From positions 1 through 52,777 of the forward strand of contig CAJTFN010000023.1 in NCBI GenBank assembly GCA_910575815.1: a DNA stretch of 52,777 nt. Direction: 5' to 3'. This document shows, one piece after another, positions 1 through 8,388 of the stretch. Below the pieces are notes generated by a model that was given only the letters and a program-made list of their open reading frames with translations, was not told the origin of the DNA and ran no database searches. This DNA is from Oscillospiraceae bacterium. GTDB taxonomy: Bacteria > Bacillota > Clostridia > Oscillospirales > Oscillospiraceae. Positions within the stretch are counted from its first letter, which is position 1. Every line of letters starts with the position of its first letter. The translations under genes and the position numbers were made by a program.

Positions 1-136
1 GGACGTGTCAGTCCCTGGAGTGATACGTCAGACCAATGCCTTCCCATTCTAACAGCTTTGGCAACAATGAGGAAAAAGACACGGCTGGCTGCCGTGCCTC
101 TTACCGTAAATCTTATTGTAATAGGAGTGATTCACC

Positions 137-2383
137 ATGAAACGCACAAAGGCGAAATTCTGGTTTTACCTGATGACCGTCACCTCCTCGATCTATATTC
201 TCTGGCGGTTATTTTTCACGCTGCCCATCGGCTTTGGCCTGGTGTCCATGATCACGGGCATCGCCCTGTTCGCGGCGGAGCTAATCAGCATTATTGAGGC
301 GGTCATCAACCTGCGCTGCATGAGCAACCAGAAGGAGGTTCTGCTGCCGGAGGTGCCGCCGGAGCTGTATCCGGATGTGGATGTGCTGATTGCCACCCAC
401 AGCGAGGATGCGGAGCTCCTGAAAAAGACGGTCAACGGCTGTGTCCACATGCAATATTCCGATCCGGCCAAGATCCATATCTATCTCTGCGACGACTCGG
501 ACCGCCCGGAGATCGCCGCCCTGGCCCGGCGGATGAAGGTGGGCTACTTCGGCCTCTCCGAGAACAAATTCGCCAAGGCGGGCAACCTCAACAACGCCCT
601 GGGAAAGACCCATTCCCCTTTGATTGTCACGTTCGACGCGGACATGATTCCCCGGCGGGAGTTCCTTCTGAAAACCGTGCCCTACTTCTTTTTGCCGGAA
701 ATGATTCAGGAGGACGGCCGCTGGCGCATGCGCCGGCCGGAGGAGATCGACGAGGACTATAAGATCGGCTTCATCCAGACGCCTCAGAGCTTTTACAATC
801 CGGACCTCTTCCAGTTCAACTTCTTTGCCGAGCAGAACATTCCCAACGAGCAGGATTACTTCTTCCGGGAGGTGAACCTGGGCCGGAATGCCTCCAACTC
901 CGTGATCTACGCCGGGTCCAATACCGTCATCTCCCGGGAGGCCCTGGAGGAGGTGGGGGGCATCCGCACCGGCACCATTACCGAGGACTTCGCCACCGGC
1001 ATTGACATCCAGGCCAAGGGTTACACCACTTACGCCGTGGACACGGTGCTGGCCTCCGGCCTGGCCCCCAACGATTTCCAGAGCCTCTTGAAACAGCGCC
1101 AGCGTTGGGGCCGGGGCTGCGTGCAGACCGTGCGGAGCGTAAAATTCTGGACCAACGGCCTGCCCCTGATGTCCAAGCTGAGCTATCTCACCTGCCTGTT
1201 CTACTGGTGGACCTTCATCCGCCGGTTTATTTACATGCTCTCGCCCATCTTCTATTCCCTGTTCGGCGTCATGGTAGTGAAGTGCGACCTTTGGGGCCTG
1301 CTGATTTTCTGGGGGCCCTCTTATCTGATCTACAACCACGCGCTGAAGATTCTCTCCGGCAAGATTCGAAATCAGAGGTGGAGCAACATTGTGGATACGA
1401 TCATCTGTCCCTATATGATCGTGCCCATTCTGCTGGAAACGCTGGGTATCCGGCTGCGGAAGTTCGCCGTGACCAGCAAGGAGAAGATCATCTCCCGCAG
1501 CGCCCAAATGCGCTATGCCATTCCCCATATTTTGCTTCTCGTCGCCACGGGGCTGAGCATTTTCTTCTGCGTGCGGGACATGGTGGCCTACCAGAGCCTG
1601 GGCAGCGCCGTGGTGCTCTTCTGGCAGTGCATGAACGGGTACTTCCTCTGCATGGCGGTGCTGTTCATGACGGGACGAATCAACTACCGGAGCTCGGAGC
1701 GGTATTACTCCAGGGTGTCCCTGACCTTCTCTGCCGCCGGGAAGACGGTCCGCGGGGTGACCGGCGATATCTCGGAGACCGGTTTTTCGTTCCTCCTGGA
1801 TTTCCCGGAGTATATCCCGACCCGGGAGGACATCCCCTTCACCATGGAGGACAATGGGTACAAGGCCGTCGTTCACGGACGGGCGGTCCACGTGAACCAG
1901 GTGGGGGAGCTGTGGAAATACAGCATCCAGCTTACCCCGGAGGACAACGAGGACCAGCTGGAGTATTTGCAGATTGTCTACGACCGGACGCCGACTCTGG
2001 CGGTGGGCATCCGGACCTCGGCCATGAAGGACCTGGTGATCTTCACGCAAAAGAAAACGGCCTCCGCCCAGCCGGCGAACCGGAGACTGCCCCGGGTGGC
2101 CATGGAGCACGCCGCCGCCGCCCGGGACGGCACGCCGGTGACGGTGACGGATTTTAACTACCAGTATGTCACCGTCCGGGGCTTGGGGGAGAAGACCCAG
2201 GCCCAGCTGGACTTTGCCCCGGGGATTTCACTGGAGCTGAAACGCGCGGAGGGCTGGAAGGAGGGCCTGTACCTTGTGGAGAACTGGGAGGAGATCAGCG
2301 GTCTCCCGGCCCTTCGCCGGGCGCTGGAAACCGTCTTGAAAGGAAATGCTTATGAGGAACAAGAGGCGCAGGCCTTTGTATAA
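137..2383 (+). CDS. PilZ-domain cellulose synthase-like glycosyltransferase (BcsA/CcsA type)
   Basis: A membrane family-2 glycosyltransferase of 748 residues, predicted to polymerise and export a beta-glucan such as cellulose from a UDP-sugar. Membrane segments lie near residues 10-55. The catalytic domain carries DDS (119-121), DAD (167-169), TED (282-284) and QRQRW (320-324), followed by a membrane block and an FAVTSKEK gating-like motif (443-450). A PilZ domain follows, with RYYSR (522-526) and DISETG (544-549), the two c-di-GMP-binding motifs, so activation by c-di-GMP is inferred. About 110 further residues after PilZ form a tail I do not recognise. An AGGAG lies 8 bases before the ATG. 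The gene overlaps the next one, a GH5 glucanase, as in cellulose operons. The 136 bases upstream hold only a weak hairpin near 79-98; any earlier operon genes lie outside the window. The exact polymer is unproven. Confidence 0.9.
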   Translation: MKRTKAKFWFYLMTVTSSIYILWRLFFTLPIGFGLVSMITGIALFAAELISIIEAVINLRCMSNQKEVLLPEVPPELYPDVDVLIATHSEDAELLKKTVNGCVHMQYSDPAKIHIYLCDDSDRPEIAALARRMKVGYFGLSENKFAKAGNLNNALGKTHSPLIVTFDADMIPRREFLLKTVPYFFLPEMIQEDGRWRMRRPEEIDEDYKIGFIQTPQSFYNPDLFQFNFFAEQNIPNEQDYFFREVNLGRNASNSVIYAGSNTVISREALEEVGGIRTGTITEDFATGIDIQAKGYTTYAVDTVLASGLAPNDFQSLLKQRQRWGRGCVQTVRSVKFWTNGLPLMSKLSYLTCLFYWWTFIRRFIYMLSPIFYSLFGVMVVKCDLWGLLIFWGPSYLIYNHALKILSGKIRNQRWSNIVDTIICPYMIVPILLETLGIRLRKFAVTSKEKIISRSAQMRYAIPHILLLVATGLSIFFCVRDMVAYQSLGSAVVLFWQCMNGYFLCMAVLFMTGRINYRSSERYYSRVSLTFSAAGKTVRGVTGDISETGFSFLLDFPEYIPTREDIPFTMEDNGYKAVVHGRAVHVNQVGELWKYSIQLTPEDNEDQLEYLQIVYDRTPTLAVGIRTSAMKDLVIFTQKKTASAQPANRRLPRVAMEHAAAARDGTPVTVTDFNYQYVTVRGLGEKTQAQLDFAPGISLELKRAEGWKEGLYLVENWEEISGLPALRRALETVLKGNAYEEQEAQAFV

Positions 2384-3413
2384 GAGAACGGTGCTGCTGC
2401 TGGCGGCGCTGCTGCTGGTTTTGCCGCCGGTGGCCTGCATGGCGGCGGAGGGGCCGGAGGAGAAGGACGGCTTGTCCGGCTATGGGAAGCTCTCCGTACA
2501 GGGAACCCGGCTTTGCGCGGAGGATGGGAGCCCCATTGTCCTGCGGGGGATCAGCAGCCACGGCCTTGCCTGGTTTCCGGAGTATATCAGCTACCCATCC
2601 TTAAAAACCCTGCGCGAATACGGCGCCAACGTCTTTCGGGTGGCGGTCTATCCCGCCCAGAACGACGGTTATCTGGAGGAGCCGGAGCTGAACCGGAAGC
2701 TGCTGTATGCCGCCATTGAAAACGCGCTGGCCGCGGATATGTACGTCATTGTGGACTGGCACGTGCTGCAAGATAAAAATCCGCTGAAGCACAAGGATAA
2801 GGCGAAGGAGTTTTTCAAGGACATCGCAGAGCGCTACCGGCAGGAGCCTGGGATTCTTTACGAGATATGCAACGAACCCAATGGAAGTACAAGCTACGCG
2901 GATATTAAGCAATACGCCAAAGAGGTGATTCCGGTCATCCGAAAGTACGCCGCCGACGCGGTTGTTCTGGTGGGCACGCCCAAATTCTGCACGACGCTGG
3001 AGGATGCCATCAAGGATCCCCTTCCCTTTGAGAACATCATGTATACCTACCATTACTATTCCGACGTGTCTGACTGCCGCTATGCCCGCAGTCAAATCAC
3101 CAAGGCCCTCGACAATGGAATCCCGGTGTTTGCCAGTGAATGGGGATATAAGGTGGAGAGCAAGACCTTGAACCGGGACACGGAATCTCTGGATCTCTTT
3201 TTGGACTTTTTGGAAGAGCGGGGAATCAGCTGGGTAAACTGGGCTCTGTCCAATAAAAAGGAAAGCTATTCGTTCATCTCGTCAAAGTCCAAGGCGCTGT
3301 CCGGCTGGACGGAAGAGGAGCTGACCCCCTCCGGTAAGTATGTGGTTGCGCGGCTAAAAGAACGGCCTGACGCCAGTGCCGCCAGTAAGGCTCAGGAGGA
3401 AGGATACTCCTGA
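2352..3413 (+). CDS. Secreted GH5 endoglucanase (BcsZ/CcsZ-like role)
   Basis: A glycoside hydrolase family 5 enzyme of about 353 residues, expected to cut beta-1,4-glucan outside the cell and to trim or release nascent polymer made by the upstream synthase. A basic N-terminus and a hydrophobic stretch (about residues 13-28) form a Sec signal, with likely cleavage near ACMA/AEG. The acid/base Glu lies in YEICNEPNG (about residue 175) and the nucleophile Glu in FASEWGYK (about 263); HYY before the nucleophile also fits GH5. The ATG at 2352 is preferred over the in-frame ATG at 2346 because AAAGGA lies 7 bases upstream. The gene starts inside the end of the synthase gene, so translation is probably coupled. 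C. difficile also pairs its cellulose synthase with a GH5 enzyme, whereas proteobacterial BcsZ is GH8. The true substrate is not shown. Confidence 0.9.
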   Translation: MRNKRRRPLYKRTVLLLAALLLVLPPVACMAAEGPEEKDGLSGYGKLSVQGTRLCAEDGSPIVLRGISSHGLAWFPEYISYPSLKTLREYGANVFRVAVYPAQNDGYLEEPELNRKLLYAAIENALAADMYVIVDWHVLQDKNPLKHKDKAKEFFKDIAERYRQEPGILYEICNEPNGSTSYADIKQYAKEVIPVIRKYAADAVVLVGTPKFCTTLEDAIKDPLPFENIMYTYHYYSDVSDCRYARSQITKALDNGIPVFASEWGYKVESKTLNRDTESLDLFLDFLEERGISWVNWALSNKKESYSFISSKSKALSGWTEEELTPSGKYVVARLKERPDASAASKAQEEGYS

Positions 3414-3445
3414 ACGCGCTTGCATAAAAAGGACGCCCTGTAAAG

Positions 3446-3482
3446 AAACGGCCCTGGCTTATTATAAAGCCTGGGGCCGTTT
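3446..3482 (+). terminator. Rho-independent terminator after the GH5 gene
   Basis: A long hairpin in which AAACGGCCC pairs with GGGCCGTTT and GGCTT with AAGCC inside it, 33 bases after the stop of the glucanase gene. The following T run is short (GTTTCC). Confidence 0.7.
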
Positions 3483-3513
3483 CCGCTTGCTAAAAAGCAC
3501 CATCAGAAAGAGA

Positions 3514-3547
3514 AAGGCGCGGCGTGACCGAAGTCACGCCGCGCCTT
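3514..3547 (-). terminator. Terminator of the M23 peptidase gene
   Basis: A perfect 15-bp stem (AAGGCGCGGCGTGAC with its complement) and a 4-base loop, about 60 bases beyond the stop of the minus-strand peptidase gene. On the minus strand it is followed by TCTCTTTCT. Confidence 0.75.
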
Positions 3548-3607
3548 GAAACCATCATGGGCTTTCGCTTTCTGAACCGCTTAGGGCTGCCTGTTCGCTC
3601 CGGAAGC

Positions 3608-5482
3608 CTACAGGTAATTCAACGGGTTCTTAGCCACGCCGTTGTAGCGCACCTCAAAGTGGCAGTGGTTGCCGGTGGAGTTGCCGGTGGAACCGGCCCG
3701 GGCAATCTGCTGGCCTTTGTAAACCTTCTGGCCCACGGAGACCGTCAGGCTGCTGTTGTGGCCGTACCGGGTCACATAGCCGTTGCCGTGGTCGATCTGA
3801 ACCAGATAGCCATAGCCGCCCATCCACCCGGCGTAGGTGACGGTGCCGCCGTCGGCGGCGTAGATGGGAGTCCGATAGGGAACGGCGATATCGATGCCCT
3901 TGTGGTTGGTGGACCCGATGCCGCCGGGGGAGCTCCGTCCGCCGAAGCGGGAGCTGATCCGTCCCGTGGTGGGCCAGCGGAAGGTGCCGGAAGCCGCGGT
4001 GATGGGCTTGGGCTTCGTGCCCTGGAGCCGGTGCTCCGTAACGGGCTCCCGGAGGGTGACGCTGGAGAGGACCGTTCGCTCCGTCTCCTGGCCGTTGATA
4101 TACGTGACGTTGGCCACGGTGTCCGCCGCGCCGTACTGCCCGGCGGAGGTGACGCGGTAGTCGCCCACGTAGATGTCGGCGCTGTCGGTGTACTCCACGT
4201 CGAAGGCCACGTTGTCCACGTAGCGCTCCTGCTGGACCACGGTCATGGTCAAGTAGGGCACGGAGGCGGACATGGTGAGGATTTCGCCGATTTGCAGCTT
4301 GTCGATGTCATAACCGGGGTTCAGGGCCAGCAGCTCCTTGGAGGTGAGGTCGTGGTCCTCGGCAATCTCGGACCAGGTGTCTCCCTTGGCCACGGTGTAG
4401 GTGACCTCGGCGGTCTTGGTGCTGTAGAGGGTTTCCGCCAGGAAGCCCAGGTTCATCAGGCTGTCCGTGGCCACGAACTCCTCCTTCACCTCCACGTTCT
4501 CGGCGAAGGAGACGGAGATGGTGCCCTCGTTGGTGGCGGAGAGCTGAATCTGCTCCAGGAGCTGTTCCAAAGCGCCCTTATAGGGCGTCGCGCCGATGCG
4601 CTCCCCGTCCACATACAGGCAGTAGGCGGAGGTGACCATGCCCACCTCCTCGCTCAGGGCCTCCTCATAGGTTTCCTTGTCCACCAGATCCTGGCGGCGA
4701 AGCAGGCCGGAGGAATATTGAATCAGGGAATCATCAATGGTGAAGCTCCGTCCCAGAGTCCGGGCGGTGACCCGCTCCAGCTCCTCCCGGGCCTCCTCGG
4801 CCTCTGTCTTGTCGGAGAGGGCGGCCAGGACCTTGCCGTCGTAGGTGACGGTGGTGCCCATGGTGTAGGTGGAGAAGAACAGCAGTACCGCCGCCAGAAC
4901 GCAGCCGCCGGCCAGGAACGCTACGGGGTGAATACGCCAGCGCCGCTTTCGCTGGGCACTCTGGGCGCTCTTCTGACGGGAGGCGCTGTTTTTTTGCAGT
5001 ACCCGTTCCTGAAACAGGTTTCCCCACATGGGGAGCATACCCCAGAAGAACAGCATCATCTGCACCGGCAGACGCTCGGACTCCGGGAAGCGATGGGCCT
5101 TGTTCTCCCGGACGATGCGCCGCCAGCGGCGGCGGAAGTGCAGCTTCTTTTGGGCGATGGTCTGGCGCAAACTGCCGGTCTGCCCCTCGGCGCTCCGGGG
5201 CTTCCGGGCCGGGTCCTGCCGGTTCCGGGAGGGGCTTCCCTTGGAAGCGGTGCGCCTCCGTCTTGGGGCGGCTTGATTCTCCCGGTCCTCCGGGGTCCAG
5301 TCCCGGACGGTGGGGGGCAGGGTTTGCTCCCAGTCCCGCCAGGGGCTCCACCCGTCGGGAAAGTCGTCTTGCACGAGGGTGGCGGTCTCCGGCTTCGGGG
5401 AGCGCTGCTCCCGGTTCTGTTTGCGGGCCTCTTCCTTGGGAGGGGGGGAGGATGCCGCTGTTTTTTTCTCGTGTTTACTCAT
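3608..5482 (-). CDS. Membrane-anchored LysM / G5-like / M23 peptidoglycan endopeptidase
   Basis: A 624-residue cell-wall hydrolase. Residues 1-185 are a long, basic, Pro-rich cytoplasmic tail, and one membrane segment lies at about 187-206. An extracellular region follows with a LysM domain (VAKGDTWSEIAEDH onward, about 355-398), a G5-like segment (about 400-480) and a C-terminal M23 zinc peptidase. The M23 ligands are visible: His527 and Asp531 in HKGID, His575 in RYGHN, and His606/His608 in HCHFE. The family cleaves peptide cross-links in peptidoglycan; all metal ligands are present, so the enzyme is probably active. The large basic cytoplasmic tail is unusual for a secreted hydrolase and may bind a partner or be a regulatory handle. 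GAGGAG precedes the ATG, and a strong promoter lies about 100 bases upstream. Confidence in the family is high; its place in growth or division is unknown. Confidence 0.92.
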   Translation of the reverse strand: MSKHEKKTAASSPPPKEEARKQNREQRSPKPETATLVQDDFPDGWSPWRDWEQTLPPTVRDWTPEDRENQAAPRRRRTASKGSPSRNRQDPARKPRSAEGQTGSLRQTIAQKKLHFRRRWRRIVRENKAHRFPESERLPVQMMLFFWGMLPMWGNLFQERVLQKNSASRQKSAQSAQRKRRWRIHPVAFLAGGCVLAAVLLFFSTYTMGTTVTYDGKVLAALSDKTEAEEAREELERVTARTLGRSFTIDDSLIQYSSGLLRRQDLVDKETYEEALSEEVGMVTSAYCLYVDGERIGATPYKGALEQLLEQIQLSATNEGTISVSFAENVEVKEEFVATDSLMNLGFLAETLYSTKTAEVTYTVAKGDTWSEIAEDHDLTSKELLALNPGYDIDKLQIGEILTMSASVPYLTMTVVQQERYVDNVAFDVEYTDSADIYVGDYRVTSAGQYGAADTVANVTYINGQETERTVLSSVTLREPVTEHRLQGTKPKPITAASGTFRWPTTGRISSRFGGRSSPGGIGSTNHKGIDIAVPYRTPIYAADGGTVTYAGWMGGYGYLVQIDHGNGYVTRYGHNSSLTVSVGQKVYKGQQIARAGSTGNSTGNHCHFEVRYNGVAKNPLNYL

Positions 5483-5585
5483 AGGTCTCCTCGTATACGC
5501 CCCGAAAAGGCGGGACGGCTCGGTCCTCAGACGCCGCGTCCGGCCGGGGCGGGCTCGGAAAAGTTACAATTTGTTACCATTGCCT

Positions 5586-5614
5586 ATCATACCTCTTTTT
5601 TCCCTCGCCGTCAA
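5586..5614 (-). promoter_or_regulatory. Sigma-A promoter for the M23 peptidase gene
   Basis: Minus-strand TTGACG (5614-5609), a 17-base spacer and TATGAT (5591-5586), which implies a leader of roughly 100 bases. This and the pta promoter fire divergently from the 358-bp gap at 5483-5840, which otherwise shows no gene. Confidence 0.75.
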
Positions 5615-5765
5615 GTCCCGGAAAGGGCAAAAAAACGGGGACTTCAGCGGTATTTCCCGTGGTTCCGGCAAAAAGCGTCCCGTAAGGCTTGTTCAGTGTC
5701 CCACATTTCAAATGGGAATTGGTGACAGAATCGTAAATTTTTATGAAATGCCCCTGAAAAATGGA

Positions 5766-5793
5766 TTGACCGGAGGGAGCAAAGGTGTATAAT
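5766..5793 (+). promoter_or_regulatory. Strong promoter for pta
   Basis: TTGACC (5766-5771), a 16-base spacer ending in TG, and a perfect TATAAT (5788-5793). It sits 47 bases before the pta start. Confidence 0.85.
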
Positions 5794-5840
5794 AAGCATA
5801 TAGTGCCCCAGCGGAAACTTGTACATTTGGAGGAATCGAC

Positions 5841-6821
5841 ATGTTTGAATTTCTGATCAGAAAGCTGAAAGCCCATCCCCGGAAGATCGTCTTCACCGAG
5901 GGGACCGATCCCCGCATTCTGGAAGCTGCCGCCCGGCTGCTGTCCGCCACGTTTTTGATGCCCGTTCTGGTGGGCAACCGGGAGGAGATTCTGGCCGCCG
6001 CCGAGGAAGTGGGCTTTAACGTCAAGGGCGCGGAGATCCTGGATCCCGAGAACTTTGAGGATATGGACAAAATGGTGGCCGAGATGGTGACCCTCCGGAA
6101 GGGCAAGATGACCGAAGAGCAGTGCCGCGCCGCCCTGAAGCAGGGCAACTACTTCGGCACCATGCTGGTGAAGATGGGCTATGCCGACGCCCTCCTGGGC
6201 GGCGCCACCTATTCCACCGCCGACACCGTCCGTCCCGCCCTCCAGCTCATCAAGACCAAGCCGGGGTGCAAGATCGTTTCCAGCTGCTTTATCCTGGTCC
6301 GTCCCTCCGCCACCGGCGACCCCGACGTGTTCGCCATGGCGGACTGCGCCATCAACATCAAGCCCTCCGAGGACGAGCTGGTGGAGATCGCCGTGGAGAC
6401 CGTTCAGACGGCCCGGACCTTCGGCATCGACCCCAAGGTGGCCTTCCTCAGCTACTCTACCCACGGCTCCGGCGCGGGCGAGGACGTGGACAAGATGCAC
6501 AACGCCTGCGAGAAGGCGAAGTTCGCCCTTCCCGGCGTGGTGGTGGACGGCGAGCTCCAGTTTGACGCCGCGGTCTCTCCCCGGGTGATGAAGACCAAGT
6601 GCCCCGACTCCCCCGTTCATGGCCAGGCCAACACCTTCATCTTCCCCGACATCAACGCCGGCAACATTGGCTATAAGATCTGCCAGCGTATGGGCTCCTT
6701 CGACGCGTACGGCCCCATCCTCCAGGGCCTCAATGCCCCCATCAACGACCTGTCCCGGGGCTGCAACGCCCAGGAGGTCTACTCCATGGCCATCATCACC
6801 GCCGGCCTGTGCGAAGACTGA
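5841..6821 (+). CDS. pta: Phosphate acetyltransferase
   Basis: Interconverts acetyl-CoA and acetyl phosphate, the step before acetate kinase in fermentative ATP production, in the cytoplasm. The 326-residue length is that of the short single-domain Pta. Recognisable signatures are KIVFTEGTDPRILEAA at the N-terminus, LLGGATYSTADTVRPAL in the middle and PDINAGNIGYKI near the C-terminus. GGAGG lies 7 bases before the ATG and a near-consensus promoter stands directly upstream, which suggests high constitutive expression. No acetate kinase gene is adjacent; the gene is monocistronic and closed by a bidirectional terminator. Phosphate butyryltransferases are related, but the length and GGATYSTAD motif favour Pta. 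Confidence 0.93.
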   Translation: MFEFLIRKLKAHPRKIVFTEGTDPRILEAAARLLSATFLMPVLVGNREEILAAAEEVGFNVKGAEILDPENFEDMDKMVAEMVTLRKGKMTEEQCRAALKQGNYFGTMLVKMGYADALLGGATYSTADTVRPALQLIKTKPGCKIVSSCFILVRPSATGDPDVFAMADCAINIKPSEDELVEIAVETVQTARTFGIDPKVAFLSYSTHGSGAGEDVDKMHNACEKAKFALPGVVVDGELQFDAAVSPRVMKTKCPDSPVHGQANTFIFPDINAGNIGYKICQRMGSFDAYGPILQGLNAPINDLSRGCNAQEVYSMAIITAGLCED

Positions 6822-6908
6822 TTCTTTCAAACGGATCTAAAGAACGCTCCCACGCTCCGGAGCCCCGGGGATAAACCGGAGCGGCGGCGTGAACGCTGCG
6901 AAAATAAG

Positions 6909-6941
6909 AATCCCCCCGGCGGTTTGCCCGCCGGGGGGATT
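6909..6941. terminator. Bidirectional terminator between pta and the patatin gene
   Basis: A 14-bp perfect stem (AATCCCCCCGGCGG with its complement) and a 5-base loop between two convergent genes. T-rich sequence follows on both strands (TTTCGTTT on plus, CTTATTTT on minus). Confidence 0.85.
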
Positions 6942-6958
6942 TCGTTTGGATTTGCCGT

Positions 6959-7816
6959 TTACGCCCTGGCCCAAAATTCCCGGACCCGCTCGATCTCCCG
7001 CCGGCCGTCGAAGTAGCCCTCCTGCCACAGGGCCCGGAGGGTTTCCAGATCCTTTTCCGTTCGGGAGCACCCCAGGGTGTCCTCCGGGGCAATGACCAGG
7101 GCTTTTCCCTGCCGTTCCAGGTCAAACAGGGCCTCCCGGCAGGCATTGTACCGCTCCGACCGGGTCCGCATGGTCTCCTGAAAGTTGGGATAGCGTTTGA
7201 AAGCCCGGGCGATGGCCTGGTCCGCCCGGCCCGGTTTCTTGTAATAGTCCCGCTCCCGGGTCAGCACCACCACCACCCGGTCGCAGCCCTCGTGGAAGGC
7301 GCGCCGCCAGGGGATGGCGTCGGCGCAGCCTCCGTCCAGATAGGGCTGGCCGCCGATGTGGATGATGGGGAACATCAGGGGGATGGCGCAGGTGGCCTGG
7401 AGGAGGAGATTCGGCGCGTCCCGCCGGGGAACGGGGCGGTATTCCGCCTCGCCGGTGTTCAGGTTCGTCACCACCGCCTCCGCCCGGCCGGGGTATGCCT
7501 CAAAGGCGTCGTAATCAAAGGGAAGCAGCTTGTTGGGGATGGTCTCGTAGGCAAACTTGAGCCCGAAGTAGGAACGGTTCCTGGGGTTGGCCAGATTCTG
7601 CCAGCCCATGTAGCGCTTGTCGTTGGCATAATGGCAGATCAGCTGTAAATTCCGGCGGCTCTGCCGGGAGAGGTAGCTGACGCCGTAGGCAATGCCGGCG
7701 GAGACACCCAGGGTATAGTCCGGCAGGGGAAGGCCGCCGTCCAAAAAGGCGTCGCACACGCCGGAGGAATAGATGGTCCGCAGGGCGCCGCCCTCCAGGA
7801 CCAGCGCGGTTTTCAT
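6959..7816 (-). CDS. Patatin-like phospholipase (RssA/YjjU type)
   Basis: A 285-residue patatin-fold serine hydrolase. It has the oxyanion-hole LEGGALR (8-13), the nucleophile elbow GVSAG (Ser39) and the catalytic Asp in YLDGG (Asp161), giving an intact Ser-Asp dyad. It has no signal peptide, so it should act in the cytoplasm, probably on lipid or acyl esters; the natural substrate of this bacterial branch is not known. AGGTGAT lies before the ATG. It is the last gene of a minus-strand run with three membrane-related genes, 57 bases after the small membrane protein, which hints at an envelope-lipid context. Confidence in the family is high; physiological role unassigned. Confidence 0.88.
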   Translation of the reverse strand: MKTALVLEGGALRTIYSSGVCDAFLDGGLPLPDYTLGVSAGIAYGVSYLSRQSRRNLQLICHYANDKRYMGWQNLANPRNRSYFGLKFAYETIPNKLLPFDYDAFEAYPGRAEAVVTNLNTGEAEYRPVPRRDAPNLLLQATCAIPLMFPIIHIGGQPYLDGGCADAIPWRRAFHEGCDRVVVVLTRERDYYKKPGRADQAIARAFKRYPNFQETMRTRSERYNACREALFDLERQGKALVIAPEDTLGCSRTEKDLETLRALWQEGYFDGRREIERVREFWARA

Positions 7817-7872
7817 GGTATCACCTCATAATAGATGTCAGGATGTCCGCCGTGGATCCGCGGGGAAGCGGA

Positions 7873-8388
7873 TCAGCGGTACAGGTGTTTTTTCAGTTTC
7901 CAGTGCCAGACCTGGGTCAGGCGGGCCAGGGTGGCGTCCGTCAGCAGGAAGACCACGTTTCCCATGGCCAGCAGGAGGGCGTTCCAATACCACGCGGCAT
8001 TGAGCAAGTCCATCGTCAGGCCCATAAAGCGCAGGATCAGCCCGTAGAGCAGAAGGACGGCGGCATTGCACACCGCCAGCCGGGCCAGAACCCGCAGGGG
8101 CAGGGAGGGCAGCGTGGCAATCCTGGGCCGGAGGATGGGGTACCAGCCGAAGAACAGATACACCAGGGAGGTCTCCCGGTTGGGAACCAGCAGCAGCGCC
8201 AGAATGGCCACAGCGGCATAGACGGTTCCGGCGGCCTTGGGTCCCAGCTCCTCCAGCACCGGCAAAAGCACAACCATGGCCAAAATGGGGCCGCAGAGCA
8301 TGGCGGCGGGAATGACGCCCCCCAGACACAGCAACGCCACCGCCAGGGCCGCCAGCACGCCGCAGAGGGCGAGAGGCCGGGCCCTCAT
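7873..8388 (-). CDS. Small multi-pass membrane protein of unknown function
   Basis: A hydrophobic protein of 171 residues with about five membrane segments and a basic C-terminus (WHWKLKKHLYR). The frame is open upstream, but the ATG at 8388 is chosen: it overlaps the TGA of the preceding enzyme (ATGA) and has AAGGAG 7 bases before it. I see no catalytic motif. The fold looks like a small transporter S-component or an uncharacterised Firmicutes membrane protein, but I cannot name it. Coupling to the LTA-synthase-type gene suggests a shared role in the envelope. Confidence 0.75.
   Translation of the reverse strand: MRARPLALCGVLAALAVALLCLGGVIPAAMLCGPILAMVVLLPVLEELGPKAAGTVYAAVAILALLLVPNRETSLVYLFFGWYPILRPRIATLPSLPLRVLARLAVCNAAVLLLYGLILRFMGLTMDLLNAAWYWNALLLAMGNVVFLLTDATLARLTQVWHWKLKKHLYR

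Noticed and set aside
1..136. c-di-GMP riboswitch before the PilZ-bearing synthase gene
   Set aside because: The conserved aptamer segments of class I or II are not visible, and only a weak hairpin is seen.
281..2110. A 609-codon open frame on the minus strand opposite the cellulose synthase gene
   Set aside because: The plus strand has intact glycosyltransferase and PilZ motifs; the opposite frame is a GC-bias shadow rich in His/Arg/Gly/Pro with no motif or ribosome-binding site.
5560..5580. WalR-type binding site upstream of the M23 peptidase gene
   Set aside because: AGTTAC and TGTTAC occur with a 10-base period, not the 11-base period of TGTWAH-N5-TGTWAH, and both deviate from consensus.
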